The notes beneath the pieces were generated by a model. That model searched no databases. It was given only the letters and a program-made list of their open reading frames with translations, and was not told the DNA's origin. DNA of 64,000 nucleotides from Imperialibacter sp964351395. Its GTDB lineage: Bacteria > Bacteroidota > Bacteroidia > Cytophagales > Cyclobacteriaceae. Positions 45,429 to 53,834 of the stretch are shown piece after piece (positions within the stretch are counted from its first letter, which is position 1; each line of letters starts with the position of its first letter). Where the stretch lies: contig CAYGOF010000022.1 in assembly GCA_964351395.1 (NCBI GenBank), positions 19,139-83,138 of the forward strand, read 5' to 3'. The position numbers were made by a program, and so were the translations under genes.

Positions 45429-45800
45429 GTGAAGAGACTGGTTTTAAGAACGACGGCATTTGTCATGTTTCTCCTGATTGGGGGAGAAATACTTGCTGCT
45501 GCTTTGGTTTCTCCTTCCGCTAAGTCATTTGTGTCGGATAGCCTCAGTGTCTCTCATCAGCACGAAAAACAAAAATCTCCAAATACATGGTTGCTTTCTA
45601 TCCTCCAGTTCGCGGAGGAGTCTAACGAAGAGAAAGATGAAAAAGAAGACCATGATCATCTTTTTGCCTCTTTAACCTCCATCTCATTTATCAACTTCGA
45701 ACAGTGGCCTACCCAGGTATTTGTTCCGCAGGTTGACCCCGAGTTCCAAATCACCCATTTCTTCCAACTTTTCCTTCGGAACAGGCAACTTCTGAACTGA
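45429..45800 (+). CDS. small secreted acidic/His-rich protein
   Basis: 123 aa. The start is GTG at 45429; it puts KRLVLR before the hydrophobic run, a good signal peptide. A downstream ATG at residue 13 would lose the charges. The mature region has an acidic, histidine-containing stretch (EESNEEKDEKEDHDHLFA) and ends FVPQVDPEFQITHFFQLFLRNRQLLN. I do not recognise it. It precedes the SulP transporter gene by 254 bases in the same direction. A second small secreted acidic protein precedes dabA at 53005-53337, suggesting a shared part in the carbon-uptake module. Function unknown. Confidence 0.6.
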   Translation: MKRLVLRTTAFVMFLLIGGEILAAALVSPSAKSFVSDSLSVSHQHEKQKSPNTWLLSILQFAEESNEEKDEKEDHDHLFASLTSISFINFEQWPTQVFVPQVDPEFQITHFFQLFLRNRQLLN

Positions 45801-45825
45801 ATAAGGACAGGCCCTGGTGTTGGCA

Positions 45826-45839
45826 TCCGACATGTCGGA
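45826..45839. promoter_or_regulatory. 14-bp palindrome upstream of the SulP gene
   Basis: TCCGACATGTCGGA is a perfect palindrome, 215 bases before the SulP start. Its core GACATGTC also occurs at 53431-53438, upstream of the small secreted protein-dabA unit. Such symmetrical sites bind dimeric regulators. No regulator is encoded beside it. Confidence 0.4.
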
Positions 45840-46054
45840 CCGACTTCCATGCATGTTGTAGAAGACAAATAACCTGTGTTTTAGCACATACCATTTTCTC
45901 TCCAACGGGCATCCAGGACCTCGAACCACCGCATTCAATAAATGGATCTATGGGTCTATTGGCGGCGGGCTAGCCACTAAGTTATTCCCCCAACAATGTC
46001 CTTTCCAGCATCCATCATAACTAAGCAGTTACAGAAGATCATTCAGGATTGAAT

Positions 46055-48292
46055 ATGGAAACAACAGAAAGAATTATACCCAAAACCGGCTTTGCAGGCC
46101 TAAAAGAAAACTTCAAACACGACCTGCTTTCTGGTTTTACCGTATCGCTTATTGCCCTGCCACTGTGCCTGGGGATAGCGATAGCGTCAGGCGTGCCTCC
46201 CATGGCAGGTCTTATCACCGCCATTGTCGGTGGCCTTTTGGCCTCACGAATTGCGGGCTCATACGTCACCATCAGTGGTCCGGCGGCCGGCCTGATCGTT
46301 GTGAACCTGGCAGCTGTGGAAACACTGGGGCAGGGCAATCAAATAGCAGGCTACGGATATGCACTGGCAGCATTTGCTGTTGCAGGTGGCCTGGTTTTTC
46401 TATTTGGGCTTTTTAAAGTCGGAAAATTAGGCGACTTCTTCCCTACAGCTGCCGTCCACGGCATGCTGGCCGCCATAGGCATTATCATTATGGTGAAGCA
46501 AGCCTATGTGGCCTTAGGTATCGCTGCACCAAAAGGTGAGCTGCTAGAAGTATTGGCACATTTACCGGTTGCCTTTGCCGACATGAACCCCGAGATATTT
46601 ACCATCGGCGTCATCAGCCTGGTCATTTTGATCATCCATCCAATGATCAAAAACAAATTCATCAAAATGATTCCAGCCCCGATGTGGGTATTGATAGCTA
46701 CCATTCCAATGGCTCATGCATTGGACTTGTTCACCGAACACCATTATCACTTCGCTGGAAAAGACTTTATTGTAGGCCCCAAGTACCTGGTGAACCTGCC
46801 TGACAATGTCATGGACGGTATCCACTTCCCTGATTTTGGCAAAATAGGAGAAGGCGCCTTTTGGGCAGTGGTTGTCACTATTGCGCTTGTTTCAGGCCTC
46901 GAAAGCTTATTAAGTGCCAAAGCGGTGGATACCATCGACCCTTACCAGCGCAAGTCGGATCTTGACCGTGACCTAATGGCCATGGGTGGGGGTTCTTCTG
47001 TAGCAGGCTTAATAGGCGGACTGCCAATGATTTCTGAGATCGTTCGTTCTTCCGCCAACATCAATAACGGCGCACGTACCCAATGGGCCAACTTCTTCCA
47101 CGCAGGATTTTTACTATTGTTCCTCTTATTTGGGAGTTCTATCATCGAGCAAATTCCACTGGCTGCACTAGCTGCCATGTTGATTTTCACAGGTTTCAGA
47201 CTCGCTTCACCCAAAGAGTTTAAGCACATGTGGGCAGTGGGCAGGTCACAGTTATTGATCTTCATTATCACGATCATTGCCGTGCTGGCCACCGACTTGC
47301 TGGTAGGAATCGCTGTAGGTATTTTGACAAAACTCGTACTTCACCTGATCAACGGTGTGCCATTGAGCGCCATGTTCAAAATCAAATCTGAAACCCAGGT
47401 GAAAGCTGATCATGTGGTGATCAAAGTAAAAGAGGTGGCTATATTTTCTAACTACATCAGCCTTAAGAATGTAGTCATGAAAAACGTCGACAAGGGAAGG
47501 ATTATACTTGATTTTGAAAACGTAAAACTGATTGACCACACATTCATGGACCATATCCATTTGCTTCAAAAAGAGCTCATTGTACGTGGAACAAAAATAG
47601 AGCTGGTAGGAACAGAACACCTGCAGCCTGTGTCGAATCACCCTTTGGCTGCCAGAATGATGCCACGCGACAAGTCATTCTTCTTCAAATCATCCAGCCT
47701 CAATGAGCGTCAAAAGAACCTGTCGCAATTGGCCGATTCGCTTGAAATGGAGTACACAGCGGAAAGAAGCCTTGCACCTCATCACTACAAGGATTTTCCT
47801 ACCCTTCAGTCGTTGAAAATCAACTACCAGGAAAATGTGATGTCGAAGCAGTTGCCGTCCGGTCAGGTTCAATTCAAAGAGTTCAGCCTGGTGGAAGGTG
47901 GAAGATTTGCTACCATGGAATTCAACCTTGCTGCGGTGGTAATTGACAACCTCCCCTTTAGCATTCCCTCATTCTCTCTTGAAAGAGAACACATGTTCGA
48001 CAAAATGATGGACGCTGTTGGTTACGACGATATTGATTTTGATTCTCACAAAGAATTCAGCGATAAGTTTCTTCTGCAAGGACCTAACCGGAAAAAGATA
48101 GAAGAATTCTTTACTGACAAGCTACTTGATTTCTTCTCGGAGCAACCTGTGTACCATGTGGAATCCAATGGGTCTTCTGTGATGATTTACTCACAAAAGA
48201 ATATGCCTGATACAACTGAGATCAAAAACATCATAAGCTTTTCCGTTGACTTGCTGGCTACTATTGAATCAGAAGTAGCAGAGCTGAGATAA
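46055..48292 (+). CDS. SulP-family transporter with STAS and a C-terminal extra domain
   Basis: 745 aa from the ATG at 46055 (a TTG six bases upstream is in frame but not needed). Membrane part to about residue 430: LLSGFTVSLIALPLCLGIAIASGVPPMAGLITAIVGGLLASRIAGS, then SGPAAGLIVV. It is the BicA-like/SulP group that often travels with carbon-fixation or carbonic anhydrase genes. A STAS domain follows at about 445-540 (GRIILDFENVKLIDHTFMDHIHLL). The last ~190 residues, ending NLPFSIPSFSLEREHMFDKMMDAVGYDDIDFDSHKEFSDKFLLQGPNRKKIEEFF, form a separate domain I cannot name. Its site opposite dabA/dabB suggests bicarbonate transport. Confidence 0.85.
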   Translation: METTERIIPKTGFAGLKENFKHDLLSGFTVSLIALPLCLGIAIASGVPPMAGLITAIVGGLLASRIAGSYVTISGPAAGLIVVNLAAVETLGQGNQIAGYGYALAAFAVAGGLVFLFGLFKVGKLGDFFPTAAVHGMLAAIGIIIMVKQAYVALGIAAPKGELLEVLAHLPVAFADMNPEIFTIGVISLVILIIHPMIKNKFIKMIPAPMWVLIATIPMAHALDLFTEHHYHFAGKDFIVGPKYLVNLPDNVMDGIHFPDFGKIGEGAFWAVVVTIALVSGLESLLSAKAVDTIDPYQRKSDLDRDLMAMGGGSSVAGLIGGLPMISEIVRSSANINNGARTQWANFFHAGFLLLFLLFGSSIIEQIPLAALAAMLIFTGFRLASPKEFKHMWAVGRSQLLIFIITIIAVLATDLLVGIAVGILTKLVLHLINGVPLSAMFKIKSETQVKADHVVIKVKEVAIFSNYISLKNVVMKNVDKGRIILDFENVKLIDHTFMDHIHLLQKELIVRGTKIELVGTEHLQPVSNHPLAARMMPRDKSFFFKSSSLNERQKNLSQLADSLEMEYTAERSLAPHHYKDFPTLQSLKINYQENVMSKQLPSGQVQFKEFSLVEGGRFATMEFNLAAVVIDNLPFSIPSFSLEREHMFDKMMDAVGYDDIDFDSHKEFSDKFLLQGPNRKKIEEFFTDKLLDFFSEQPVYHVESNGSSVMIYSQKNMPDTTEIKNIISFSVDLLATIESEVAELR

Positions 48293-48347
48293 CGTAGGTA
48301 AAGGAGTTGACAGACTCCCGAGGGAGCCTTGCTCCATTTGCTAATAG

Positions 48348-48383
48348 AAAAAAGGAATGGCACATGCTGTTTCTTTTTTTTTT
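48348..48383 (+). terminator. terminator candidate for the SulP gene
   Basis: AAAAAAGGAA (48348-48357) pairs with TTTCTTTTTT with one G-T wobble; the loop can pair further (GCA with TGC). A ten-T run (48374-48383) overlaps the right arm. It lies 56 bases after the SulP stop. Confidence 0.5.
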
Positions 48384-48476
48384 ATGGTCAGGTGCCTAAT
48401 ACCGCATAGTAAGCATAAGAATTTGGGGGATCCCGGCATAGGCCATCGACGCCATATGATCCCGACTGAGGTCGAC

Positions 48477-48506
48477 AAAAAAAATGGGGTTGGCTAAGCC
48501 AACCCC
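48477..48506 (-). terminator. Rho-independent terminator after dabB
   Basis: GGGGTTGGC (48486-48494) and GCCAACCCC (48498-48506) form a perfect nine-pair stem with a three-base loop. Read on the minus strand, eight T residues follow (A8 at 48477-48484 on the plus strand). It is 27 bases beyond the dabB stop and ends that unit. Confidence 0.9.
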
Positions 48507-48532
48507 TATCAACATTGTAGGTACAAACGCTA

Positions 48533-50401
48533 TCAGGAAGAGCGGTAGGCCACTTCATGATAGGTCTTGGAATGTACACCAAGAAACAACCTGGAATATA
48601 TTCTTATCAGCGACAAGCCATCCAGAATGAAGCTCAGCGAGACAAATAAAACAAGCATGACTTGAGTTTCGTGGATGTGGCTGTAAATAAGGTCTTCACC
48701 TAAAAACGTAGTGGTAATGGGGAAGCCTGCCAAACCAAGACAGGCTGCGAGAAACACAAACGCCATCACAGGATACTCGTAGCTGTGACCATAAAAACTG
48801 TTCAAGTCAGTTGCGGGCTCCCTCTTAAGCAGCATGCGCAAACACACATAGCCAAGCACGGCCGATATAGCTACGCCACTCAGGTAAAGGGCTGTATGCG
48901 AATAATCAAAATGTTCATTGAACGATACAGCCAATGCCACCCAGAAGTGATTGAACACCACCAAAAACCAGCTAAGCATCACGTTCTTTCTTTCAGTAAA
49001 TGACTTCAACACCAACAGAAGGCCGATAAACGCAAACGTAGCTGGCAAGTAGTGGGCGATTGATGCTGGTATCAGCTCAGGGCTGGTTAACAATAAACTG
49101 CCTGCAACAAACAACGGCAGAAAGACAATGGCTGTAGCCTTTGCCGTAATAAAACTCATTCTCTTTCCAATCCTCTTGAATGGATTCCAGAGTATTCTGA
49201 ACATAAGGCTGTCAAGGTTCCACTCTCGCACGCTCAACACATAGATAGAATACTTCAGCTTCATCATCCATGGCTTCTTTTCTGACGCCACAACAGGTTG
49301 AAAATTGAAAAACTGTTCCCTGATCAGGTAGGTAACCACCGAGGGTGACACCAACAATTGATAGGTCCTTAGGAAGGCATTGCCGGCAAAGTGAATCAAT
49401 GCCAATACTTCCCATCCCATGGCGACCTCAATAAAGATGATACCAATTTGGGCGATTGCTGAATAGGCAACTTGCGATTTAATGGATGACTGCACCTGGC
49501 CCGACAGGGTGGCAATGATACTAGTAATCAGTCCAATGCCTCCAATAATGATCCGAATGACCAACAGGTGTTCCCAAAATGAATAAGTCCTTAGCAACAA
49601 GAACACACCGATGTGCACAGAAAGTGAGCTATAGAAAATGGCACTCGACGGCGTTGGCCCTTCCATGGCTCGGGGGAGCCACGAAGCAAACGGAAACTGA
49701 GCTGACTTAACAACAGCAGAAACCAGGATCATCATCGAGATAAAGACCCCCAGGTACATGTGGTTTTGAACAGTTGTATCGACCGAAACATAGTTGTTTA
49801 GTTGCTGGAAAGTGATATTCTCATGCCAAAGATGATGGCTCATCCACATGGCTAAAATCACCCCAATATCCCCTAACCGATAAATAGAAAACACCTTAAG
49901 TGCATTTTTTACCGGTAGGTACCTGTTCCTATAGAAGGCTATCAGGAGGAAAGAGGAAATTCCTAAAATCTCCCATCCAATAAACAGCGTTTCAAAGTTG
50001 CCTGAGAAAACAGTGATGTTATACCCAAGAAAAAAGAACAGAATCGTATTGAAAAAACGCTTATAGCCACTCTCCCTGTGAAGATAGTATCTGCTATAAG
50101 TAGTAATCAAAAAGGTCAATACAGCGCCCACCATCAGGTAGGTGGCCGTGATCTTGTCGAAGTAAAGGTCGACAAAGAACTGATAGCTCTCTGAATTGTA
50201 AAGTACAAACTCTTTGATATTCAGGTTTGGCGCACCAAGAAATATCCAGTATCCAACAAACCCAGTTGAAAAGAGCAGTTGTAAGCCAGCGGTCCCGAAG
50301 GTTACTTGAGATATCAGGTTTTCGTTCTTACCTGGCACTATCAAACTCAGCAAAAATCCGAGCAGTGGAATGATGATGAATATGGCTAATATAATCGTCA
50401 T
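48533..50401 (-). CDS. dabB: DabB, NuoL-like proton-conducting subunit of a CO2/bicarbonate pump
   Basis: 622 aa with about 14-16 helices. The NuoL/MrpA-type elements are clear: the helix with FIGWEILGISSFLLIAFYRNRY (Glu144, the position of the key Glu in NuoL) and SAVVKSAQFPFASWLPRAMEGPTPSSAIFYSSLSVHIG (Lys232). No Nuo or Mrp genes lie around; the next gene upstream is dabA with eight bases between. In DAB systems DabB supplies the membrane ion gradient that drives DabA. The protein is somewhat longer than many DabBs, with extra C-terminal helices. Confidence 0.88.
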   Translation of the reverse strand: MTIILAIFIIIPLLGFLLSLIVPGKNENLISQVTFGTAGLQLLFSTGFVGYWIFLGAPNLNIKEFVLYNSESYQFFVDLYFDKITATYLMVGAVLTFLITTYSRYYLHRESGYKRFFNTILFFFLGYNITVFSGNFETLFIGWEILGISSFLLIAFYRNRYLPVKNALKVFSIYRLGDIGVILAMWMSHHLWHENITFQQLNNYVSVDTTVQNHMYLGVFISMMILVSAVVKSAQFPFASWLPRAMEGPTPSSAIFYSSLSVHIGVFLLLRTYSFWEHLLVIRIIIGGIGLITSIIATLSGQVQSSIKSQVAYSAIAQIGIIFIEVAMGWEVLALIHFAGNAFLRTYQLLVSPSVVTYLIREQFFNFQPVVASEKKPWMMKLKYSIYVLSVREWNLDSLMFRILWNPFKRIGKRMSFITAKATAIVFLPLFVAGSLLLTSPELIPASIAHYLPATFAFIGLLLVLKSFTERKNVMLSWFLVVFNHFWVALAVSFNEHFDYSHTALYLSGVAISAVLGYVCLRMLLKREPATDLNSFYGHSYEYPVMAFVFLAACLGLAGFPITTTFLGEDLIYSHIHETQVMLVLFVSLSFILDGLSLIRIYSRLFLGVHSKTYHEVAYRSS

Positions 50402-50409
50402 AGTCCTGA

Positions 50410-52902
50410 TTATTTAAGTTGAAACACTGGGAAATTGTCAATATTTGATTCAATGAGCAGGTCAAGATCTGAGACCTCCGGAATGTCAGTCATCGTGGCC
50501 TCATAGGGAATAAATTCCCCGTCCTTGAACGAAACAATTTCCTTAGATTCAGGGTGCACCACGGCCAGCGACACCCATTCATTGATGAACCACTCATAGG
50601 TCGCTGGATTGGCCTTAATGGTCTTCATGACTACCTCCGGAAAATGTTCAACGATCATAAGTAAGCGAACAGGGTCATGGACTTCGATCATTTGTAGTGG
50701 CAAGCCTGGTCGTAAATCGCCTTCAAAACCATTGGCTACTCCAATAAGTCCCATCACGTTGTGAGGAAGCTTTGTGCCTGCTCCCAGCTTCTCGTTATCA
50801 ACCCGGGAGAAAAAATACTCCAGGTTAATTCCACCACAAACCGGTGCAGCTGCATTGAGTATGTTAAGGAGAAAGCGTCCGTCGGGATCCACTTTATAAT
50901 CGTACGAATTGAGGAAGGCCCTTCTATCGAGGAACAACTTTCGGTTCAACCACCTCCTGCCAATAAGGCAAAGGGTATTGGTAGCATGGTTAAGTTCAGG
51001 CCTGGGCTCAAACAAAGACACCGATCTTCTCCGAATACTTTCGTGGACTTTCTTCGCGTCTTTTCTGGAATCGACCGACATGAACCTGCGAGACCTTTCT
51101 TTGGCATTGAGGTCAAGTGCTTTCTCGAATGTGGCAATGTTCTTTACATGCAACGCCTGATTCTCCGGCGACATCTTTTCTTCGTCATAAAAAACGATTT
51201 CATCGGCGGTTGTGTCATGCAGGCCACCAAGAAACTCAGTTTCAATAGGCAAGTCTATGCCTCGCAGCTTCAAACGCTCTCTTACACCTCGATGGTTGGC
51301 CATGTAGCTAAATGCCCTTGCGTTGACTGACCCAGGCCTGCCGGAGCAAGCACCGCAATCATATCCGGCATAGTGCGTATTGTTGGCACTACTGGCTCCG
51401 TGCCCAATCATGTACACAATTGGAGCAAACCCCTTGACTAGTCCCGTGCTTTTAAGCACCGCTTCTACCCGATCGGTCATCTCTTCGATGGTATAGCCAA
51501 TCTGCAGGTGGTCGTGTTTATGGTTGGGACTTTGATTCTCTACTATCAGGCTGGAAAACTTGTCCATGTGCCTAAATGAAGAAGTAGACGCAGGTCCCAG
51601 GCTTGGCTTGAATATGTTCAGTGCCAGCTTAAAAGCCGACCAAAAACCCAATGACTGAGAAATTAACCAGCCTCGAAACAAGCCATGCGACTGCTTATCG
51701 AAGTGGAGGTCCCTGGTCTCTCTGCGAAAAGGAGAGAGCTCTTTGATCAAATGCTTTGGTGAAATAGGTGTAGGACAAACCTTAGTGTAAAACTTACCAT
51801 TGTAGGGCTGGTAATAAGTGTCGATCGCAAAATGACCGGGTGTACCGAAGGTGTCGCAGCGTGGGTCTACTTGTTCAACATACCGCCTGATGGAACATTC
51901 TCTGTCATCAATACAAAAGAAGGCTTGAAAAATAGGCGATTCAGTTACATAATTAAGATTGTTCTGGGCATGCACCCCTGCCAGTACCTCATCGTAATAA
52001 GACTGCTCGTAAGCTTCTTGCCAAATATTCAACACGTCGTCGAGCTCATTATTGGGTGTTGGTCCAAATAATTCTGTTGCTTGAATTTTTGCCTTTTTTG
52101 CCAGTGGCAACCATTTACGGCTAAATGTTTGGTCAAGATTGTCTATCTCCAGGATAAGCTCCAGGGTGATAAATTCCTTCAGCGTGATCTTTCGCTTGTC
52201 GAGCAGCGAGTCTGGTAGGTTTTCAATGACCGACACCAGGCCGGACCATCCAGGGTGAGCAAATTGCTGGTCAAACAAATATTGTTCATACAAGGCCTCA
52301 TCACCTACCAGTCTATCGAGGAGCTGCCCTATGGTGACGCTTTCATCAAACAGCATGTTCCTGGCTCCTTTTGTCTTAAAAAAGCTCACATAGCTATTAC
52401 TTTCAAGCGTCCGCAAGGCATCCAGGAAACCTATGTGCTGAACCGGGAACCTGGTGATTGCAATGCCCTGATCGAGATAGCTATTAATGATCCGGAAGAT
52501 ATTGGTATGAACGATGGTATCAAGGTCGATATGATAGTCAGATTTCCAATGCTTCCTCACCTGACCAATCCTCGCTTGTATATTGGAATCATACGCTTTG
52601 CTCAGCGCTCTTTCTTTCCACAAATCAAGCGAGTGTTCTCCCTTGCGGGCTTGTATGGTCCGATCAAGCACCGCTTCCTTGATCTTTTTACTTTTGTAAA
52701 GCTCCCTAAACTCGTCTACAGATAGTGAAACCTTATAGCCGAAAATTTTGGAGGCCCTTCTGATGCCTACTTCAAACTTCTCATGCTGAAAGGCATGCAA
52801 GGTATTGTGATGTATAAAGTCCTTTAAAGGCGCTTGTGCGGGCAAATAATGACTGAGCTTATGCAATACATCATCTTCATTAAATGAAGTTGTATTTTCC
52901 AT
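50410..52902 (-). CDS. dabA: DabA, zinc-dependent CO2 hydrating subunit
   Basis: 830 aa of the DUF2309 family. The zinc ligands can be placed: Cys330 and Asp332 in FFCIDDRECSIRRYVE, His501 in MIGHGASS and Cys516 in GYDCGACSG. The spacing (His to Cys 15 residues; Cys to Asp two) equals that of the Halothiobacillus DabA as I remember it. DabA hydrates CO2 to bicarbonate in the cytoplasm, driven by the ion gradient through DabB. It forms a compact unit dabA-dabB. The initial ATG at 52900-52902 gives MENTTSFNEDDVLHKLSHYLPAQAPLKDFIHHNTLHAFQH, the usual start. Confidence 0.92.
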   Translation of the reverse strand: MENTTSFNEDDVLHKLSHYLPAQAPLKDFIHHNTLHAFQHEKFEVGIRRASKIFGYKVSLSVDEFRELYKSKKIKEAVLDRTIQARKGEHSLDLWKERALSKAYDSNIQARIGQVRKHWKSDYHIDLDTIVHTNIFRIINSYLDQGIAITRFPVQHIGFLDALRTLESNSYVSFFKTKGARNMLFDESVTIGQLLDRLVGDEALYEQYLFDQQFAHPGWSGLVSVIENLPDSLLDKRKITLKEFITLELILEIDNLDQTFSRKWLPLAKKAKIQATELFGPTPNNELDDVLNIWQEAYEQSYYDEVLAGVHAQNNLNYVTESPIFQAFFCIDDRECSIRRYVEQVDPRCDTFGTPGHFAIDTYYQPYNGKFYTKVCPTPISPKHLIKELSPFRRETRDLHFDKQSHGLFRGWLISQSLGFWSAFKLALNIFKPSLGPASTSSFRHMDKFSSLIVENQSPNHKHDHLQIGYTIEEMTDRVEAVLKSTGLVKGFAPIVYMIGHGASSANNTHYAGYDCGACSGRPGSVNARAFSYMANHRGVRERLKLRGIDLPIETEFLGGLHDTTADEIVFYDEEKMSPENQALHVKNIATFEKALDLNAKERSRRFMSVDSRKDAKKVHESIRRRSVSLFEPRPELNHATNTLCLIGRRWLNRKLFLDRRAFLNSYDYKVDPDGRFLLNILNAAAPVCGGINLEYFFSRVDNEKLGAGTKLPHNVMGLIGVANGFEGDLRPGLPLQMIEVHDPVRLLMIVEHFPEVVMKTIKANPATYEWFINEWVSLAVVHPESKEIVSFKDGEFIPYEATMTDIPEVSDLDLLIESNIDNFPVFQLK

Positions 52903-52932
52903 TGTTGATGTTTTCTGTTAAATATTCTGCTT

Positions 52933-52991
52933 AAAAAAAAGACCCTATGCCGCTATAACATCGGTACGTTGGTAGATCTACAGGGTGGGTC
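52933..52991 (-). terminator. attenuator-like hairpin between the small gene and dabA
   Basis: Read on the minus strand, GACCC (52991-52987) can pair with GGGTC (52945-52941), followed immediately by eight T residues (A8 at 52933-52940). It sits 14 bases past the small secreted protein's stop and 30 bases before dabA. The stem is only five strong pairs and the loop is long. It may end the short transcript of the small gene and let only part of it read into dabA. Confidence 0.45.
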
Positions 52992-53004
52992 GGGCAAAGA
53001 ACAT

Positions 53005-53337
53005 TTAGCAGCACTCAACTTTAAGGGCACAATGCAACAGATAGAGGGAAACTCGTCCGTACGTAGCTTGTGAAAGGAAATACGCTGAGGAGCGGTAAAA
53101 TTGACGACTGGGAACAATTGGCTGGGAAGCGCCAGATATGTCGGCATGGTTATCGTCAATATTGAACTGAAAGCTTAATTTTCCTTCTCCTTCTTCGGCC
53201 TCTACCCAATCTTCTTCGGCTGCTTGTTCAGCATTGAGGTCGAATAATAAGGAATTGTCAAAGGCAAAAGGTTGCGTGAACAGGACCAACATCCCTAAGA
53301 TCAACGCCACAAAAGGTAATTTTCCTTTATAGTTCAT
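53005..53337 (-). CDS. small secreted acidic protein preceding dabA
   Basis: 110 aa. MNYKGKLPFVALILGMLVLFTQPFAFD looks like a signal peptide or single helix; the mature part has acidic AEEDWVEAEEGEGK, then a segment ending SQATYGRVSLYLLHCALKVECC. I do not recognise a family. It is the first gene in the direction of dabA-dabB, with 102 bases to dabA and a hairpin in that gap. The GACATGTC palindrome lies 94 bases upstream of its start. Similar in style, though not visibly in sequence, to the small protein ahead of the SulP gene at 45.4 kb. Confidence 0.6.
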   Translation of the reverse strand: MNYKGKLPFVALILGMLVLFTQPFAFDNSLLFDLNAEQAAEEDWVEAEEGEGKLSFQFNIDDNHADISGASQPIVPSRQFYRSSAYFLSQATYGRVSLYLLHCALKVECC

Positions 53338-53834
53338 TTTAACCTATCAAACTTACGCAAATTCCCAACCAAACACGCTATCGAAAATAGATGATTTTCA
53401 ACATATCTAAAGCTTGAATTTACTGATGGCGACATGTCAAATCATTTACCTATCTATGAAGTATCTATTTACCAAAAACGTTATTTATATGCTTAATAAG
53501 CAATGCTATAAAAAATTTAGCGAATACCATTTTAGCTTAAAACCAAACCGCTACAGTTTCAGTCTATCTTTGAATTTTCATCAATGGTCTTCTAAATTGG
53601 CCATACATAAGGGAATCTAATTTTTTCTGGTCGGCCTAATAATCCGTTCGCGATATTCTGGAAACTTCCTTCAATCGAATACCCGCCACTCAGACCTCTT
53701 TCTATCCCATGATCATTCTGGACTCACTTTAATCTAACAAAGGAGTGAATAATTAGGGCCTTATTTCTACCTTAAGCACCCAATTCATATCTTTTGGGAA
53801 GGAAAATCCCCATTGATCAAAACCAATCAGTTAA
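53338..53834. other. 497-base intergenic region
   Basis: It lies between the divergent small-protein/dabA unit and the S10 peptidase gene. It is AT-rich and contains the GACATGTC site at 53431-53438. A 68-codon plus-strand frame at 53414-53620 shows no recognisable sequence and is probably accidental. No RNA gene or strong hairpin is seen. The promoter of the peptidase should lie near 53790 (a TATCTTTTG resembling the Bacteroidota -7 element). Confidence 0.45.

Noticed and set aside
48533..50401. Reading this gene as a Mrp antiporter or complex I subunit
   Set aside because: NuoL-like proteins occur in Nuo, Mrp and DAB systems; no other Nuo or Mrp subunit is nearby, while a DUF2309/DabA gene lies eight bases upstream, so DabB is the better name.
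53414..53620. 68-codon plus-strand frame in the gap before the S10 peptidase gene
   Set aside because: The composition follows the AT-rich background, no domain or signal peptide is seen, and there is no neighbour in step with it.
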